64,000 nucleotides of DNA from Stenocarpella maydis (Eukaryota; Ascomycota; Sordariomycetes; Diaporthales; Diaporthaceae). Made by a program: the position numbers and the translations under genes. The notes beneath the pieces are model-generated. The model saw only the letters and a program-made list of their open reading frames with translations. It did not search any database and was not told the DNA's origin. Positions 36,476-48,401 of this stretch are shown here, piece by piece (the stretch's first letter is position 1; the number at the start of each line of letters is the position of its first letter). The stretch is from contig NQMI01000035.1 in NCBI GenBank assembly GCA_002270565.1, forward strand, positions 120,702 through 184,701. Direction: 5' to 3'.

Positions 36476-39217
36476 TCATCCGGCGGCAGTTCGAGCTGGG
36501 CCCGGACAAGACATCCCAGGCGGTCGACCTGGGAGCCTGCACCTCCAGGGGCTAGCGGCCGGATCCAATCTCCAACCTCGACGTCGACCCTCCCTGGGTT
36601 CAACGGCGCATGCTGTTCTGGATAATCAGCCCTACAGTACTGCACGCTGTAGCAACATCAGATGCAGTCGATGCGTGGGTCGCGGCAAGGCGTCTCCGCC
36701 ACTACAACCGCGTGTCCAAAATCCTCAAAAAGGGAGCATCAAACCACGCTTTGGTGCGGTGCATTGTCTGGCCCCTTTCCGCTAGTCGCAACGTCCCCGC
36801 AGGGCCGCAATGCGCACGCCCAAGCCCTCTCCGGGCACGGGGCTGCATGTAGCAGCCAACCCTGACATCTGAGCGTTTTCCATAGACCACATGGAAATGC
36901 CCGATACGCGCTCTGCTCTGGAGGTCTGGGTCGCCGAAATTGGTGCAGGCACAAACATCAATGCATCCGAGACAGCAGCATTGCTTGTGGGTGTGGTCGT
37001 GTGCACTCCAATGCCCAGGGGTCATGTTTCTAGAAGACCTGTGGAAGCCATCCGCGGGTGCTTCGCTCCACACCGGGGCTTTAGCGTGCTAGCTGGCTGG
37101 AAACCGAACCTTCTCCATTGTCGTGTTTTGGTGAGGCAATCCACCAGTGCGCGGTCCTGGTAGCAATGCGCGTCCAGGCACATTAACTAGGTGGCAGCAC
37201 CTTGCGCTGCTATCTTGTTGCGGTTGTGCATCGACCATGGCGTTCCGGCATGCCGCTGGCATACGCCAAACGCAGTCCGAGCTCAGGATGGTAATAGGCC
37301 CTGAGCCTCCCGCTGTGGCGACGTCCACGCAGCACCAGCCACGCAAGCCACAGGCCTCCAACTTTCTAATTCGACAAGTTTATCTGCGCGGCGATCTGCT
37401 AGACCTTGGCAGGGTAAGGTCTTGTCGATCAAGCCTTGTGGGCTCTGTCATCCCGCATGTGTCGTCTGCCCCTACCAAACCCTAATAAACCTCGCCCAAG
37501 ATACGAGAGGATTGGTTTTCTCAGCAAGATAAACGCAGACAGGCTATGACTACCCAGGCAGCCTGGGCCTACGACAGGAACGCGCCAGCTCCGTGGAAGG
37601 GTGGCGCACTCGCCCACAAGCAAGCCCATACGCACCACCAGTGACACCTTCAAGAACCTTATGGACACGGCAGATGCCCTGCCACGTGCTCCCCTGTCAC
37701 ACCACCCGTGGTGCACTGCCCAGACAGCCCTGATGTTAGGGTGTAGCGCAAAATTCGGCTTATTGCCCCAGCCCAGCGACCGACGGACGAGGCACGCCAA
37801 CGAATGGCCTACTGCCATGCAGACCGCCCTGAGACAAAGGTTCAGCAGCAGCCGCCTATGGCCATATTGGGGGCGGGGGTTGGAGGCCAATCTCGCATAG
37901 CACGGTGCACAGTAGCTGCCAGTCGGCATGCACTATCTGCATGTAGGTAGCCCGAAGACGTGACTCGCCCTACGCCTGGTTAATGAAGAGCAGGTGGGTG
38001 ACACAAGAGGCATGTGGCGACAGCGGCAGCTGCACCGCCTCACGGCCCCCTTATAGACAGGGGTCATCCGGCTCGGATGAAGATGCAATCGGGACTTCCC
38101 AAAAAGTTTTTTCTGTTCTTTTTCTTTTCTAAACGACACGATGTAACGGCGTGGGTCGTGTCCAGTGGTCATTTGTCGTCATTTCGATCTGTGATGTTAC
38201 GGCTCCGTCTTCGCCGAGATGAACCCGGACGAACAGAGTCAAGGCATATTATGGCAGGGGCCGGCAGGGTACGGGAATCGGGATGGGGAATGGAGACAGG
38301 GCACTTGGAAATGGTCAGCAGGAGCTGAGGCGCCCTGTCTTTATCTCTCAGTGGCGTGCATGTCGATATCACAGGCGGCGATATTGTGCGATGCCGTGTG
38401 GGTGGGTGGCAATGCGGCCTGGGATAGCGCAGGCTGCGAGACCCTGCATGAGGGCAGAGAAAAGCACAATAAGGGACGGGCTGGGCCAGAAGAGGCAAAG
38501 AGGCCCCGACGCAGCCAGACCCGAGAATTGTCCTCGGGCCTGGATAGGTAGTGTTTCCGGCGTGATGGTGGCATAATGCTCCGAAGGAAGGTTTTAGCCT
38601 CTGCATAGTTGGGGGACTTTGTGGGGTTCACGTACGTCCTTGCCTACGTGCAATGTAGTATACAAGTAAAACAACAAGAGCCAACCAGGTCCACTGCGAA
38701 GCTGACCACCCCGGCCAGTCCTCGGCACAGCAACACCACACAACCACCGCCTCGGAGTATCCTCTGGCGTGCCCGTCTGTAAGTAAGCGGTTGTCCTTGA
38801 GGAGAGGAAGGGATATGCGGGGGTGGATGTTCTGCTGCCGCTGCTGCCGGGTCGCCACCAAGAAAGTGACTGATCAAAGGAGCAACTGTGCCAGAAGATT
38901 TGAGAGGTGAAGAAGATGCATGACGATGAGTCGGAAGGGGTCCCGCTCACCGAAGCTGTGGTACAGGCGGCTGGTGGGGCCTTGGTCCATGTGTCGAGGT
39001 GCAGCGTGGACGATGGGCTAGCTGTTTGCAGTACACAGTACCAGGCGCCGGGCCAGATACTTTGTACTGTGGCGCGGGATGGGTGCATGGGTGGTGCGTG
39101 CAATGGATTGGGGGGGGGGGCAGATTAGTGTATGATTGCGGTGGTTTTTTTTTTTCTGTGTCTGTCTGTCTCCATTATTGACGCCTCGCCCGTCTACGCG
39201 CACACGCGCAACTGGCG

Positions 39218-39226
<9 letters not shown>

Positions 39227-39251
<25 letters not shown>
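39227..39251. repeat. AC dinucleotide repeat
   Basis: About twelve AC units directly follow a GCGCAC-rich stretch, 2.1 kb upstream of the CP2 gene start codon. Confidence 0.9.
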
Positions 39252-39500
39252 GCTGTCCTCGACGTTCCGTCATCTAGCCATGTGGGAAGGCGGTGCGGAG
39301 GTGCATGCAGTGCGAGCGTGGGTTTGATGTGGGCCAGCTCCAGCTCTACACAATGCTGTACCTGTGACGGTGCGATAGCCCCACGCCCGGCCGGCCCATC
39401 ATATCATGTGGCAGATGCTGCGTGGGATATCCGCACACCCCTCCTTGATGGCCTCTTCCTCCGTCCCGGGTACTTTACATACATGCCTAGGTACTTACCA

Positions 39501-41358
39501 AATTGACCAGGTGGACCCAAGACACAGGCCCGTTGTTGCCCCCCAGTGCGTACTGGTGGTCCTCCTCCTCCTCCTTCTCCTCCTCTGCCCTTCCTCCACC
39601 TCTTGGGTGACTCGTGCCAAGTACTTCCGTGCTCTGTACTCTCCTCTGCTCCCGCTTGCCGCTTGCCGCTCCCGCGCTCAAGGATCGAGGAGGTCAGGTT
39701 CAAATTCTCAAGTCCCAAGTGTCCCATGCCCGTGTCGATCGCGCACACACTGTTCTTTTTGTGTCTGTTCTGCTGTCACCTCCACCCAGCATCGGATCCA
39801 ACAACGGACTGCTCCCGGACGTCTTCATTCAGTCTGAACAAGTTCGTTCTCTTGCACATCCAAGGCGGCAGCAGTCGGTCGCCGACCAGTCAAGACGGCA
39901 CAACCTACCACCTCGACTTCTCTTCTCTATACTAATCCTCTCTCTTTCTCTACCCGGCAACCTATATCTGAGAAAAGGACGGCCCCACCTGTATTTCGCG
40001 CCACGCTTCGTGCACCTTTCGATTCCACCTGGACCCGACTTCGCTCTCAAGCCTACCCGGCCGGGGCCTATATACCATACCACTCACGCACGCACACACT
40101 CTCTCTCTGCCTCGCACACAAGCGCGCCCGCAGTACATATGGTGCCTTGTTTCCCGCCGCCGACGCCCACGCCCATTCTGGCTACCACTCTGACTTGTTC
40201 CTCTTGACCTCGTCCGACCTTTTTTGCTTAAGAGCCTGCTCGACTCTCCGCCCCCTCCCTCCCCCTCCGGCTCTTGACCTCCATATCTCCTACCCTTGCC
40301 CGGCCTGCGCGCGATCAGGTATCTTGCCCTACCCTGCTTCTGGGCCCGATCCATCATCTGGCGCATTCTGTATCCGCGTCTCCCTGCTCACGTTACTTCT
40401 TTCTGCCTCTGCGCTTACACCTGCACATATCTACCTACTTTCAAAGTACTTAACCTACCTTCGCACCTGCCTCTGCGCCTGCACTCACGGCTAGGGTCAC
40501 GCATCTGTGCTGTCGCCTGCACCCCATCTTTGCGACTATCCCGTGAGAACTCCGAAATTGGGGCCCCTGCCTGCCTCTCACCAGTCGCTCGCTCGCTCAC
40601 TCGCTCGCTCACCCCACAACCCAAGCTTACGGGCGCTGTCTCTCGTTTTTTTCGCACCCCCGCGGCCCTTCCGGCGAAGAGAAGATCTAGGACGGATCAC
40701 ATTAAGAAGGAACCCCCCCCCCAAAAAAAAAAAGACAGAAAACAAACCACAAGATTCCCTCGAGAGGGCAACGAGACAAGGGAAACAAGACCTGACCAGG
40801 GCCCACCAACCATCACCGAGCTGCTTCATCCGCTCCAGACGCGCCGCGGGTTGTTTCTAGGCCTCTATTTGTATTTGACCAAGCGCAGTTTGGGCTCTGA
40901 CAGCCTTCAAGTCATAAGAGAGGCGGGGAGACAAGGTCATTGCATGAGGACCCAACACTGCGCACTCCTGCCATTGCACCACCCCACTGTGTTCTCACTG
41001 GAGGTTGACCCACTACGATTAAACCAACCGGGTCAGGCTCGAATGCGACTCGGTTCGACTCGTCCCAACCTCAGAGGCGCATGAACATTTACCCTACTTC
41101 GCACCCCGCTCGAATCTGCTCAACGCGCGATCCCGCGTGCTCTATGAAGTCGCAGCCTCGCCATCTCTCTAGGCAGCATTCCCCACACGAATCCGAGACA
41201 TTGCTGTCACCGCCTCCACGACCGCCGGCCTGCTATCCCCACAGGCTCCTTGAACTGACTCTGCAGCCTGCCCATCGGTCCCGCTGGTCCTGCCATCGCA
41301 TTTCTTGCCCCGCAATACAGAATCGCTGGGCAACGCGCCGATCGTGGTCAGAAGCCAA
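39501..41358 (+). promoter_or_regulatory. long promoter and leader of the CP2 transcription-factor gene
   Basis: The stretch is strongly pyrimidine-rich on the plus strand with several CTC runs, a TATA-like GCCTATATACC (40067-40075) and an A11 tract near 40721. Chance ORFs of 114-262 codons start here and could act as upstream ORFs in a long leader. If transcription starts near 40100, the leader is about 1.25 kb. Confidence 0.4.
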
Positions 41359-44300
41359 ATGTTCCGTCAAAGGTGAGTACCAAATAGCCCTTTGGGCCTC
41401 TTTAATTAACCCCCCCTCCCTGGGTGCGCGGGAGCCAATATGCCCGCTGCTTATGCTATTCAGTTGCACCGGGCAGAAGTACCTAGCAACTAGGCGCTCC
41501 CTCGCTCCCTCTGGGCCAACGCTTGGCCTGCGCGAGCTGAGGACGAGGCTGGAGGATATGAGTTGGCGATACCCGCTGAGGGACCAGACCAGACCAGACC
41601 ATGAACACTAATGACTGCTGCTCGCCCCCACAGGACAAGCTCGCAAAAGCCAGGCGACGACCTGATCGCCAACTTCAGGCAACATTTCCCTGAGGTGGCA
41701 GCAGGGTCGTCTGCCGCCCCCTCGTCGTCCCAGACGACTACCGCCGGAGTCGCAGGAGCCGCACATAATGCGCAAGACAGGTACGTGTGCGTTTCCGGTG
41801 CTTGATCTGCGTTGCACGTTTGGCGCGCTATCCATCCTGTTTCCGCGTGCGTGTGCGCCAGGAGGAGAAGCTGCGTGTCAAAGACAGCACGAGTGTCTTG
41901 TCAGGTTGTGGAAACTACCCGTTGGCGGCCCACGAGGCCCGGGCATTGGAGTCCTGACTGCTCAGCGATCATCTCATGTCGCTCTGGACCCGGCTTGGCA
42001 AGGTTTCTCCAAATCTTCTACTGCTGCACCGAGACTGGGAGGCAGAACGCGGGGTCCAAGCCGTCGCAGCGCCGCGCTTATTACCAGCCTCCCAGCCTGC
42101 TGTGGCTCTTGGGGATTTGGGGGGAACCGGGAGCTCGAGTCTTGCCCCCCTCCCCCCCCGGAGGGGCGATTTGGGGACGGCCCGCGCCCAGCCTAGTCTT
42201 CTTGTCCTCACGGGCTCAGCCTTGCACTCCTTCACCACACAGTCTCTGTTGTGTCTGCAACGTCTCAAACATCTGCGCGACGCCAATGTGCTCTTGCTGA
42301 CTGCCGTTTTCCCTGCATAGACCTCACGGTTTAGGACATGCTGCCTTCCATGATCAGGATCCCACTCCTCGGGCTACCAACGAGCCCTGGAGGTTCACAC
42401 CGTCGCTGATGGATCCCAACTCTTTCTCCTTCACCAACTTCGCTAATGCTCCGCCCGGCTACTATACCCCAACCCCTGGCGGCACCAACACGTTGTACCA
42501 TCCGCAAGCCGGCGACCTGCACACCCCTACCATGTTCGGCATGGGCTTGGGCACGCCGTTATCGATGCCCACGACAGAAGCTGCCATGCAGTCTGGTCCC
42601 GGCTCGGGCCCGGGCCCAGTCCCGGGGCCCACCCCGGGGCCTGCTATGATGGATCTGTCTGGCTTCCCCCACGGCCATGCCAGCCTGCACCCCGCCCAGT
42701 TTCATCCGCAGCCGCACTTCAACCCGTTCGTCCAGCCCCATCCGCAACAGCAGTCTTTTGCGCCCTCGACCTTTGTCCACCAGGACACCGGCTACGAGAC
42801 CATGGATCAGGATGGGTCACCGATGGGTTCCGACCAGGGCGACGAGCGCATGGGCTCCATCGATAGCGCTTTCCATGGTCAATCTCCCATGATCGGCTTC
42901 CAGCCCAGGCAGCAGTATGGGATGGCTATGCCGCTCCCGATGCACCCTTCGGCCGAGAAGTACCGTTTCCATGTCACCCTCAACGCGCCAACCGCCATGA
43001 TCAAGCACGCAGATGAGATACCAGTCACCTACCTCAACAAGGGCCAGGCTTACTCTCTGTCCATAGTGGATACGCGACCCACCATCCCCATCGCGCCCGG
43101 GACTCGCCTCAGGACTTTCGTCCGCGTCTCGTTCGAGGATGAGCAGCAGCGCCAGAAGCCTGGTATCTGCTGGAGCCTGTGGAAGGAGGGCCGGGGCACG
43201 AACGAGGCCCATCAGCGGGGTGGCAAGCTGCAGGCCGTGGAATACGTTGAGGCTGGTCAGCCCGCAGAGGGAGACGACAAGCGCACGAGAGTGGAGCTAG
43301 AGAGCGCTTCGTTTGATGGTTTCTCCGTCATATGGACCCCGGGTGTCAATGGTGCCGTCGAGTGCAACGTCGCCGTCCGCTTTAATTTCCTCTCTACCGA
43401 TTTCAGCCACTCCAAGGGCGTCAAGGGAATACCCGTGCGTCTTTGCGCCAAAACGAGTGCCTTGGACTCCGAGGGTCCGTCTGCCACCGACACAACCCCC
43501 GAGATATGTTACTGCAAAGTCAAACTCTTCCGCGACCATGGCGCCGAACGCAAATTGTCCAACGATGTCGCGCACGTCAAGAAGACCATTGATAAGCTCA
43601 AGCAGCAGATCGCGCAGGCCGAGAGCGGACTGAAGGACTTTGGCAAGCGCAAGCGGGCCGGCGGGTCACAAATGAAGGGTACTGATGGCAGCCAGAGGCC
43701 CGGCAAGGTTCAGAAACACAAGCGCACGTGGTCCATGTCGTCTGCCAGCTCGGCAGGTGGCGGGAGTGGCAGCGCTCGAAACGCACTCGAGGACGATCTC
43801 CACTTCAAGCTGCAGACCCTACAGGACATGTTCACCAGCACCCGACCAGTAAGCGTACTCTACTTGAAAGGTGACGACCTCGACGACCCAGACGCGCACC
43901 CAGTGTCGCTGCCTGGCGATTCTTCTCTCGACCTGGTCAAGGTCGAGTCTAGGGACAGCACCGCCTGGAGGGACCCCAGCACGCACAGCTCTGTGACGGG
44001 GTCTCTCGTCTCGCCGTCTCCCAGCTCGCTGTCGCTTCACTCTGCGGCATCTGTCACCATACCGGGTGTTCCGTGGCAGGATCGTGCGGCTGTAGGGTCC
44101 GACCCATCGTCTCGGCAGGGGTCGTTGCAGCCAACTCGTGTCCCGAAGGCGGCGGATGCAGGTGGCCTCAGCGGCTGGATTGAGGCGTTGGGCGTTGATC
44201 CGTCTTACAGGCCACCACCTGAGCGGTCCGCGAAGCCGATCGCGTGCTTCTACGTGCTCAAGAAGAACGGCGCAGAGACCGAGGCGCGCGAGTACCACAG

Positions 44301-44610
44301 GGCTATTTATCTCATGCAGCGCACACTGGCAGAATTTGTTGCGCGTGTGGCCTCGAAATGGAACATCGATGTCAATCGGGTCTCGCGTGTTGTGCATACC
44401 CTGCAGAGCGGGCTGGAGGTCGAAATGGACGACGACGTAATCAAGGAGCTCTCCGAAGGGCAGGACATGGTCCTGGACATTATCGAGCAAAAGCAGCCAG
44501 AGAAACGCGAGTGGGAAATGTCACTGGACGACGCGCCCGGAGAAGAAGACGACGCCTCTGGTTCACACACGCTACAACAAAATAATTACGAGCTCCGGCT
44601 TACCTTCTGA
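41359..44610 (+). CDS. grainyhead/CP2-type transcription factor
   Basis: Exons 41359-41372, 41634-41780 and 42321-44610 give 816 residues. The first exon is only 14 nt (MFRQ plus two bases, then GTGAGT). It joins to TSSQKPGDDLIANFRQHFPEV, and the second join gives QDRPHGLGHAAFHDQDPTPRATNEPWRFTPSLMDP. The CP2 DNA-binding domain runs from about 266 (EKYRFHVTLNAPTAM) to about 470 (CYCKVKLFRDHGAERKLSND), followed by a Lys/Gln helix, KRKRAGG, a Ser-rich linker and a C-terminal ubiquitin-like or dimerisation region. Fungal members, such as Neurospora csp-2, act in conidial separation and cell-wall remodelling; orthology is inferred from family only. Intron 2 is 540 nt. Starting at ATG 42409 would lose 83 conserved residues. 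Confidence 0.9.
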
Positions 44611-47600
44611 ATCACGAGCTCCGGAAGAGAAGAGAAGAAGGAGAGGCCGGTGGGGGGGGAGGGTTTACGGAAGGCTTTCTTTGTGGTGTTCATCGATGGG
44701 ACCAAGAGCGACCTACACTCTCGGGCCTTGTAATATGTAGCGGGTCGGCTCCTCGAAAAGAGTTCATCAGCAGTCATGGTCACGGTTACGGTCACAACTA
44801 ACTATACACGGGTTGGGTGAATATGGGTTTTTTTTTTTGGCGTTGGCGAAAAAGCTTTCTCGAGATACCAAGTCCCTCGTCGGCGGGGCAGTTTTTTGTT
44901 GTTCTATTTGGTATACACCTTCCCTGGCCCGATAATCTGGCGCGAACATCTACGTCACTTACGTCAATCTGGGCGGTTGAGGGCCGGCGTGCTGCATACC
45001 GGTGCTGCAGCTCGCGACCAGAGGGAGGCATTGCATATGAGGGAGGGAGGGTATGGGCCGGGGCAAGGATGGAATGGATTCGTGGGCGGACCTGGATGTG
45101 CATTGTGCCAAGAGGACACACTGGTTGACAAAGATGGCGGACAAGAAGAAGCAGACAAATACAAGATCGACGAAGTCGGCGCCAATGCTGCGAGCCACGT
45201 TTGTTCCGGGCGATGAGATGCACCCATGCCCCGAAGCCTGCTGAGTGTGTAAAGGCGCATGTCGAGCCTCCTTCTCTACATGGCTCCTTGCCTCCTTCTC
45301 TACATGGCTCCTTGCCTCTCCCTTGTCCTCATCCTCCCCTCGGAGCAGTGAGCCGTGACGATGCCCAGCTGTCTATGATGACTGAAGAGGCGAGGAAAAC
45401 GATAAGGCCGCCCAAAGGGTATGCTCATCTCCGAGAACGTCCTCTGGTCGCCTGCAATTGCTTGCTCTCCCTTGGCTATATCGCTCAAGGAGCGCGCGCA
45501 CTTCCGGGGGCTGTTGGTGTGGCACCCAGTCCACTCTGTACTGTAGACTTGTGGTGGAGGCACCACCAGGGCCACTCATGTCGGCCAGTAGACAAGCGCG
45601 GAGGCAAGGCACGCCATCTTAGTAGCACTACTCTAGTCCAACTGCCAATGCTACCCGTTCCTCAGGCACATACACTATTGCCTCTCTGGCTCGGAGATTC
45701 CAGGCCGGTGCGGCAGGATTATATCGAGTTTGATGAGACGCCCCGGACCAGCCTAGCCAAGATGCCTGCTCGGGGCCCCGCGCGAGCGGTGATTGGGGAG
45801 CAGGGAAACGAGACGCTAGGTACGGGTAATTTCGCCTGTCGGTCTCCTTATTTCATTTTAGTGTTGGTGCCACCGGGCACTGACGCGTTGATTGTCGATA
45901 TAATTGATGACTGGACGAAGGGGAGCCGCGAACCATTCCCGGTCATACTTCTACATATATATAAGTACCAAGTGCTCGGTGCCGGTCGAACGCCAACCTA
46001 TAGGTTTAAGCGGGTATATGCTGCGCGCCACTGTCATCCTTGCTAGCCAGTCTGGTCTAGACATGGCGAGCAAGCGGGCCAGATGCGCATAGTGTTCTCT
46101 CGGTTCGCCGGCACAGAGTAGCATCCGGAGAGGACAGGAGCAGCAGTAGTGTACATAATTACTGGTACTGCACCCCATGGGGCATCTGCCTGGCCAACAG
46201 CCGCCCAGAGGCGGCGGAATACCATCTGTCCGTCTGCCTACGGACTGAGGCCGCCCGGTCATCCTCCATGATCATCATCGCAGCACTGGGCGAATTGTGG
46301 AGGGAATCCCAACCGAGGATCCGAGATACGCTCGACCACCTGCAATGACTGGCCACTTGACCGAGTGGCATCGAATGGCCGTCAAGCCACAGCGATCGAC
46401 AGACACTATACTTCCCCTTCCCCTCCCCCAAACAGCCACACCTCAGCTGTGGCGAAGCTTGCGCGTCAAGAAGCACCGTATGGTCTGGCCAGGCTTGTCT
46501 ACCTGCCACAGGGTCTGCGTGCGTGCCCGACACGGGTGTTGGTGGGTAGCCCTGTTGTTTTCCCACCATAGCCTGGCCGCTTCGTGCATGATCCAGTTAT
46601 ATCAAGGCAAAGAAGTACGAGACGACCCCCAACCCGGCAGGCCCGCGGCTCAGGGCGGCGAGGACATCAAAGCGAGACAGTAAGCGGAACCCGACGACCG
46701 CCATATCGACGGCAGGGCGGCGTGTAAAGGCAGACATGACCGCGACTTTGGGGGCTCGCGTCTCCCGAGGGGACCATGCCCGCTGCAGTGCGACGATGCC
46801 TCAGATCTCAAGGCAGCAAACTACATTACCTGGTAGAGTACGGATTCCGCAATACAAATGGGGCTGCGGTGGTTCGTGGTTCAGCGCACCAAGGGGAGGA
46901 TGCCGGCCGAAGGGTCGGTCGTCGATCAACACTCGCCACACTTACTCTGGACCATCAGTGGCTTGCACCCCCTCCCACGAGAGATTGGAAGGGTGGGGGG
47001 GCGTGTAGGGCAGGGAGCGACAAGAGGTGCGAGCGCAGTGAATCGAAAGGATCGGCCCTCGAACCACACACCGAGAACCTACGGTGGCAGATTGGCGGCT
47101 GCTCGGGTAGATGGCACGTTGCCACGCTACCACGCTTGTGTGTGTCTCTGGCTGCCCGTCAAGCCCGGGGGACTGGACAAGTCTGGATGATGGCTCCAGA
47201 TGCGGATACCCGTTTGCCGATCACATCCTATACTATGACTGCCTTGGTGGTCACGACGATCCCTTCTGGAGGGGCTGAGGCCCCCCCCCCATCAAACAAC
47301 AGCGAGCACTACTCCCGTCCAACCCGCGTGTGTCTCGCGGCAAGACATAGGGGGGTGGCGCCACGATATCCTTTGTCCTGCCTGTCTGGCGGACCTGAAT
47401 GTATCCAACCCAGGAGCTCATACATACTCCCGGAATATTGTATACTGTGCTGGATGGGCCGCCGGTGGGACGCCAGCAGAGCGAGGCCACCGCCACACCC
47501 CAAGACCCAGGCCCTGGCCGCCGGTTGGTGGGGGGGGGGGGGATCGGCCGATGCCAGTACTCCGTATTTCATGTGGCACATGCTGGGCCACACGTGAGGT

Positions 47601-48401
47601 ACTTGGATCTTTCGTACCGGCACCAGCCCTGCCGGGCAATACAATATACCTTACCTAACAAGCCACACACGAGCGCTGGTGCTGGCCTGTGGCTCTGTGG
47701 CATTACTGCGTTCTGGTCGTGCAGATACGCGTTTTCCATGCAAGGCCTCTCCCTCTTCGCCACACGCCAGGACGCTGACCAACGGCGGTCCGAGGGCACC
47801 AGGGGCGCACCAGGAGACACAAACGCGGCGCTGTCAAGCCACAGGACACGAGATATCTCACGCCAAGCATTTTTCTAGTGGTCAGTAGCGGCCTAGTTGA
47901 GGTCATGCGTCTCCTCATTGGGTAATCGCTTGACTGCGGGTGGACTATTTCACTCGGTCGTTTCGTCTTCGCCACAGTTGCGGCTGGAGGCCGCCGCCCA
48001 TCATCGAGCAGACGTCCCTCGAGTTTTGTTCGGGCCCGGCTTAATCAACCGTGGTTAACTGGCAGAGTGTCTACCTAAGTACCTAGGTAGGGTTGGGTAA
48101 AGTCGGTTGGGAATGAACTCCACTGACGTGAACCCGAAGGTCGGGACTGGACTACCGTGGACCCCCCGTCTTCGGTGGTAGCCTGGTTGAATATTGTCTT
48201 TGGCAAGAAGATTGTATGAATGAAATTGATGATTTAATACAGCTAGTTTCGCTGAATAGGCAATAAGAAATAAATGAAGCAGCAGTATTATGGGACGGCT
48301 ACAAAACAGGCAGTCCATGTTCGAACAAAAGGAACCAAGTTGAGCCGCCGTCTAAACTTGACCAAGAAATTTTTCGCGACAAGGAGGCCTTCCCCCGTCC
48401 A
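44611..48401. other. gene-poor region between the CP2 gene and the surface glycoprotein
   Basis: No gene is supported. Two long plus-strand openings (45201-46046, 281 codons; 46776-47597, 273 codons) have no domain, unusual Cys/Arg/Pro/His use and no splice logic. The region contains a 24-bp tandem duplication, a TACCTAAGTACCTAGGTAG motif (48072-48090), TACTCCGTA (47558-47566) and several G or C tracts. Confidence 0.4.
45266..45313. repeat. 24-bp tandem duplication
   Basis: CCTCCTTCTCTACATGGCTC plus CTTG occurs twice in direct succession, seen directly. Confidence 0.85.

Larger units (their letters stand above)
31496..39500. other. long gene-poor region of normal composition
   Basis: About 8 kb holds no gene I can support, although composition is like the genic DNA and not RIP-bleached. 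Many 60-250 codon ORFs overlap on both strands without domains or a consistent splice pattern. It contains simple repeats and one candidate exon (32141-32416, minus). It may hold regulatory DNA for the CP2 gene, non-coding transcripts or fast-evolving small genes. Confidence 0.4.

Noticed and set aside
42409..44610. Start of the CP2 factor at ATG 42409
   Set aside because: The frame continues upstream through conserved sequence, and two well-formed introns connect it to an earlier ATG at 41359.
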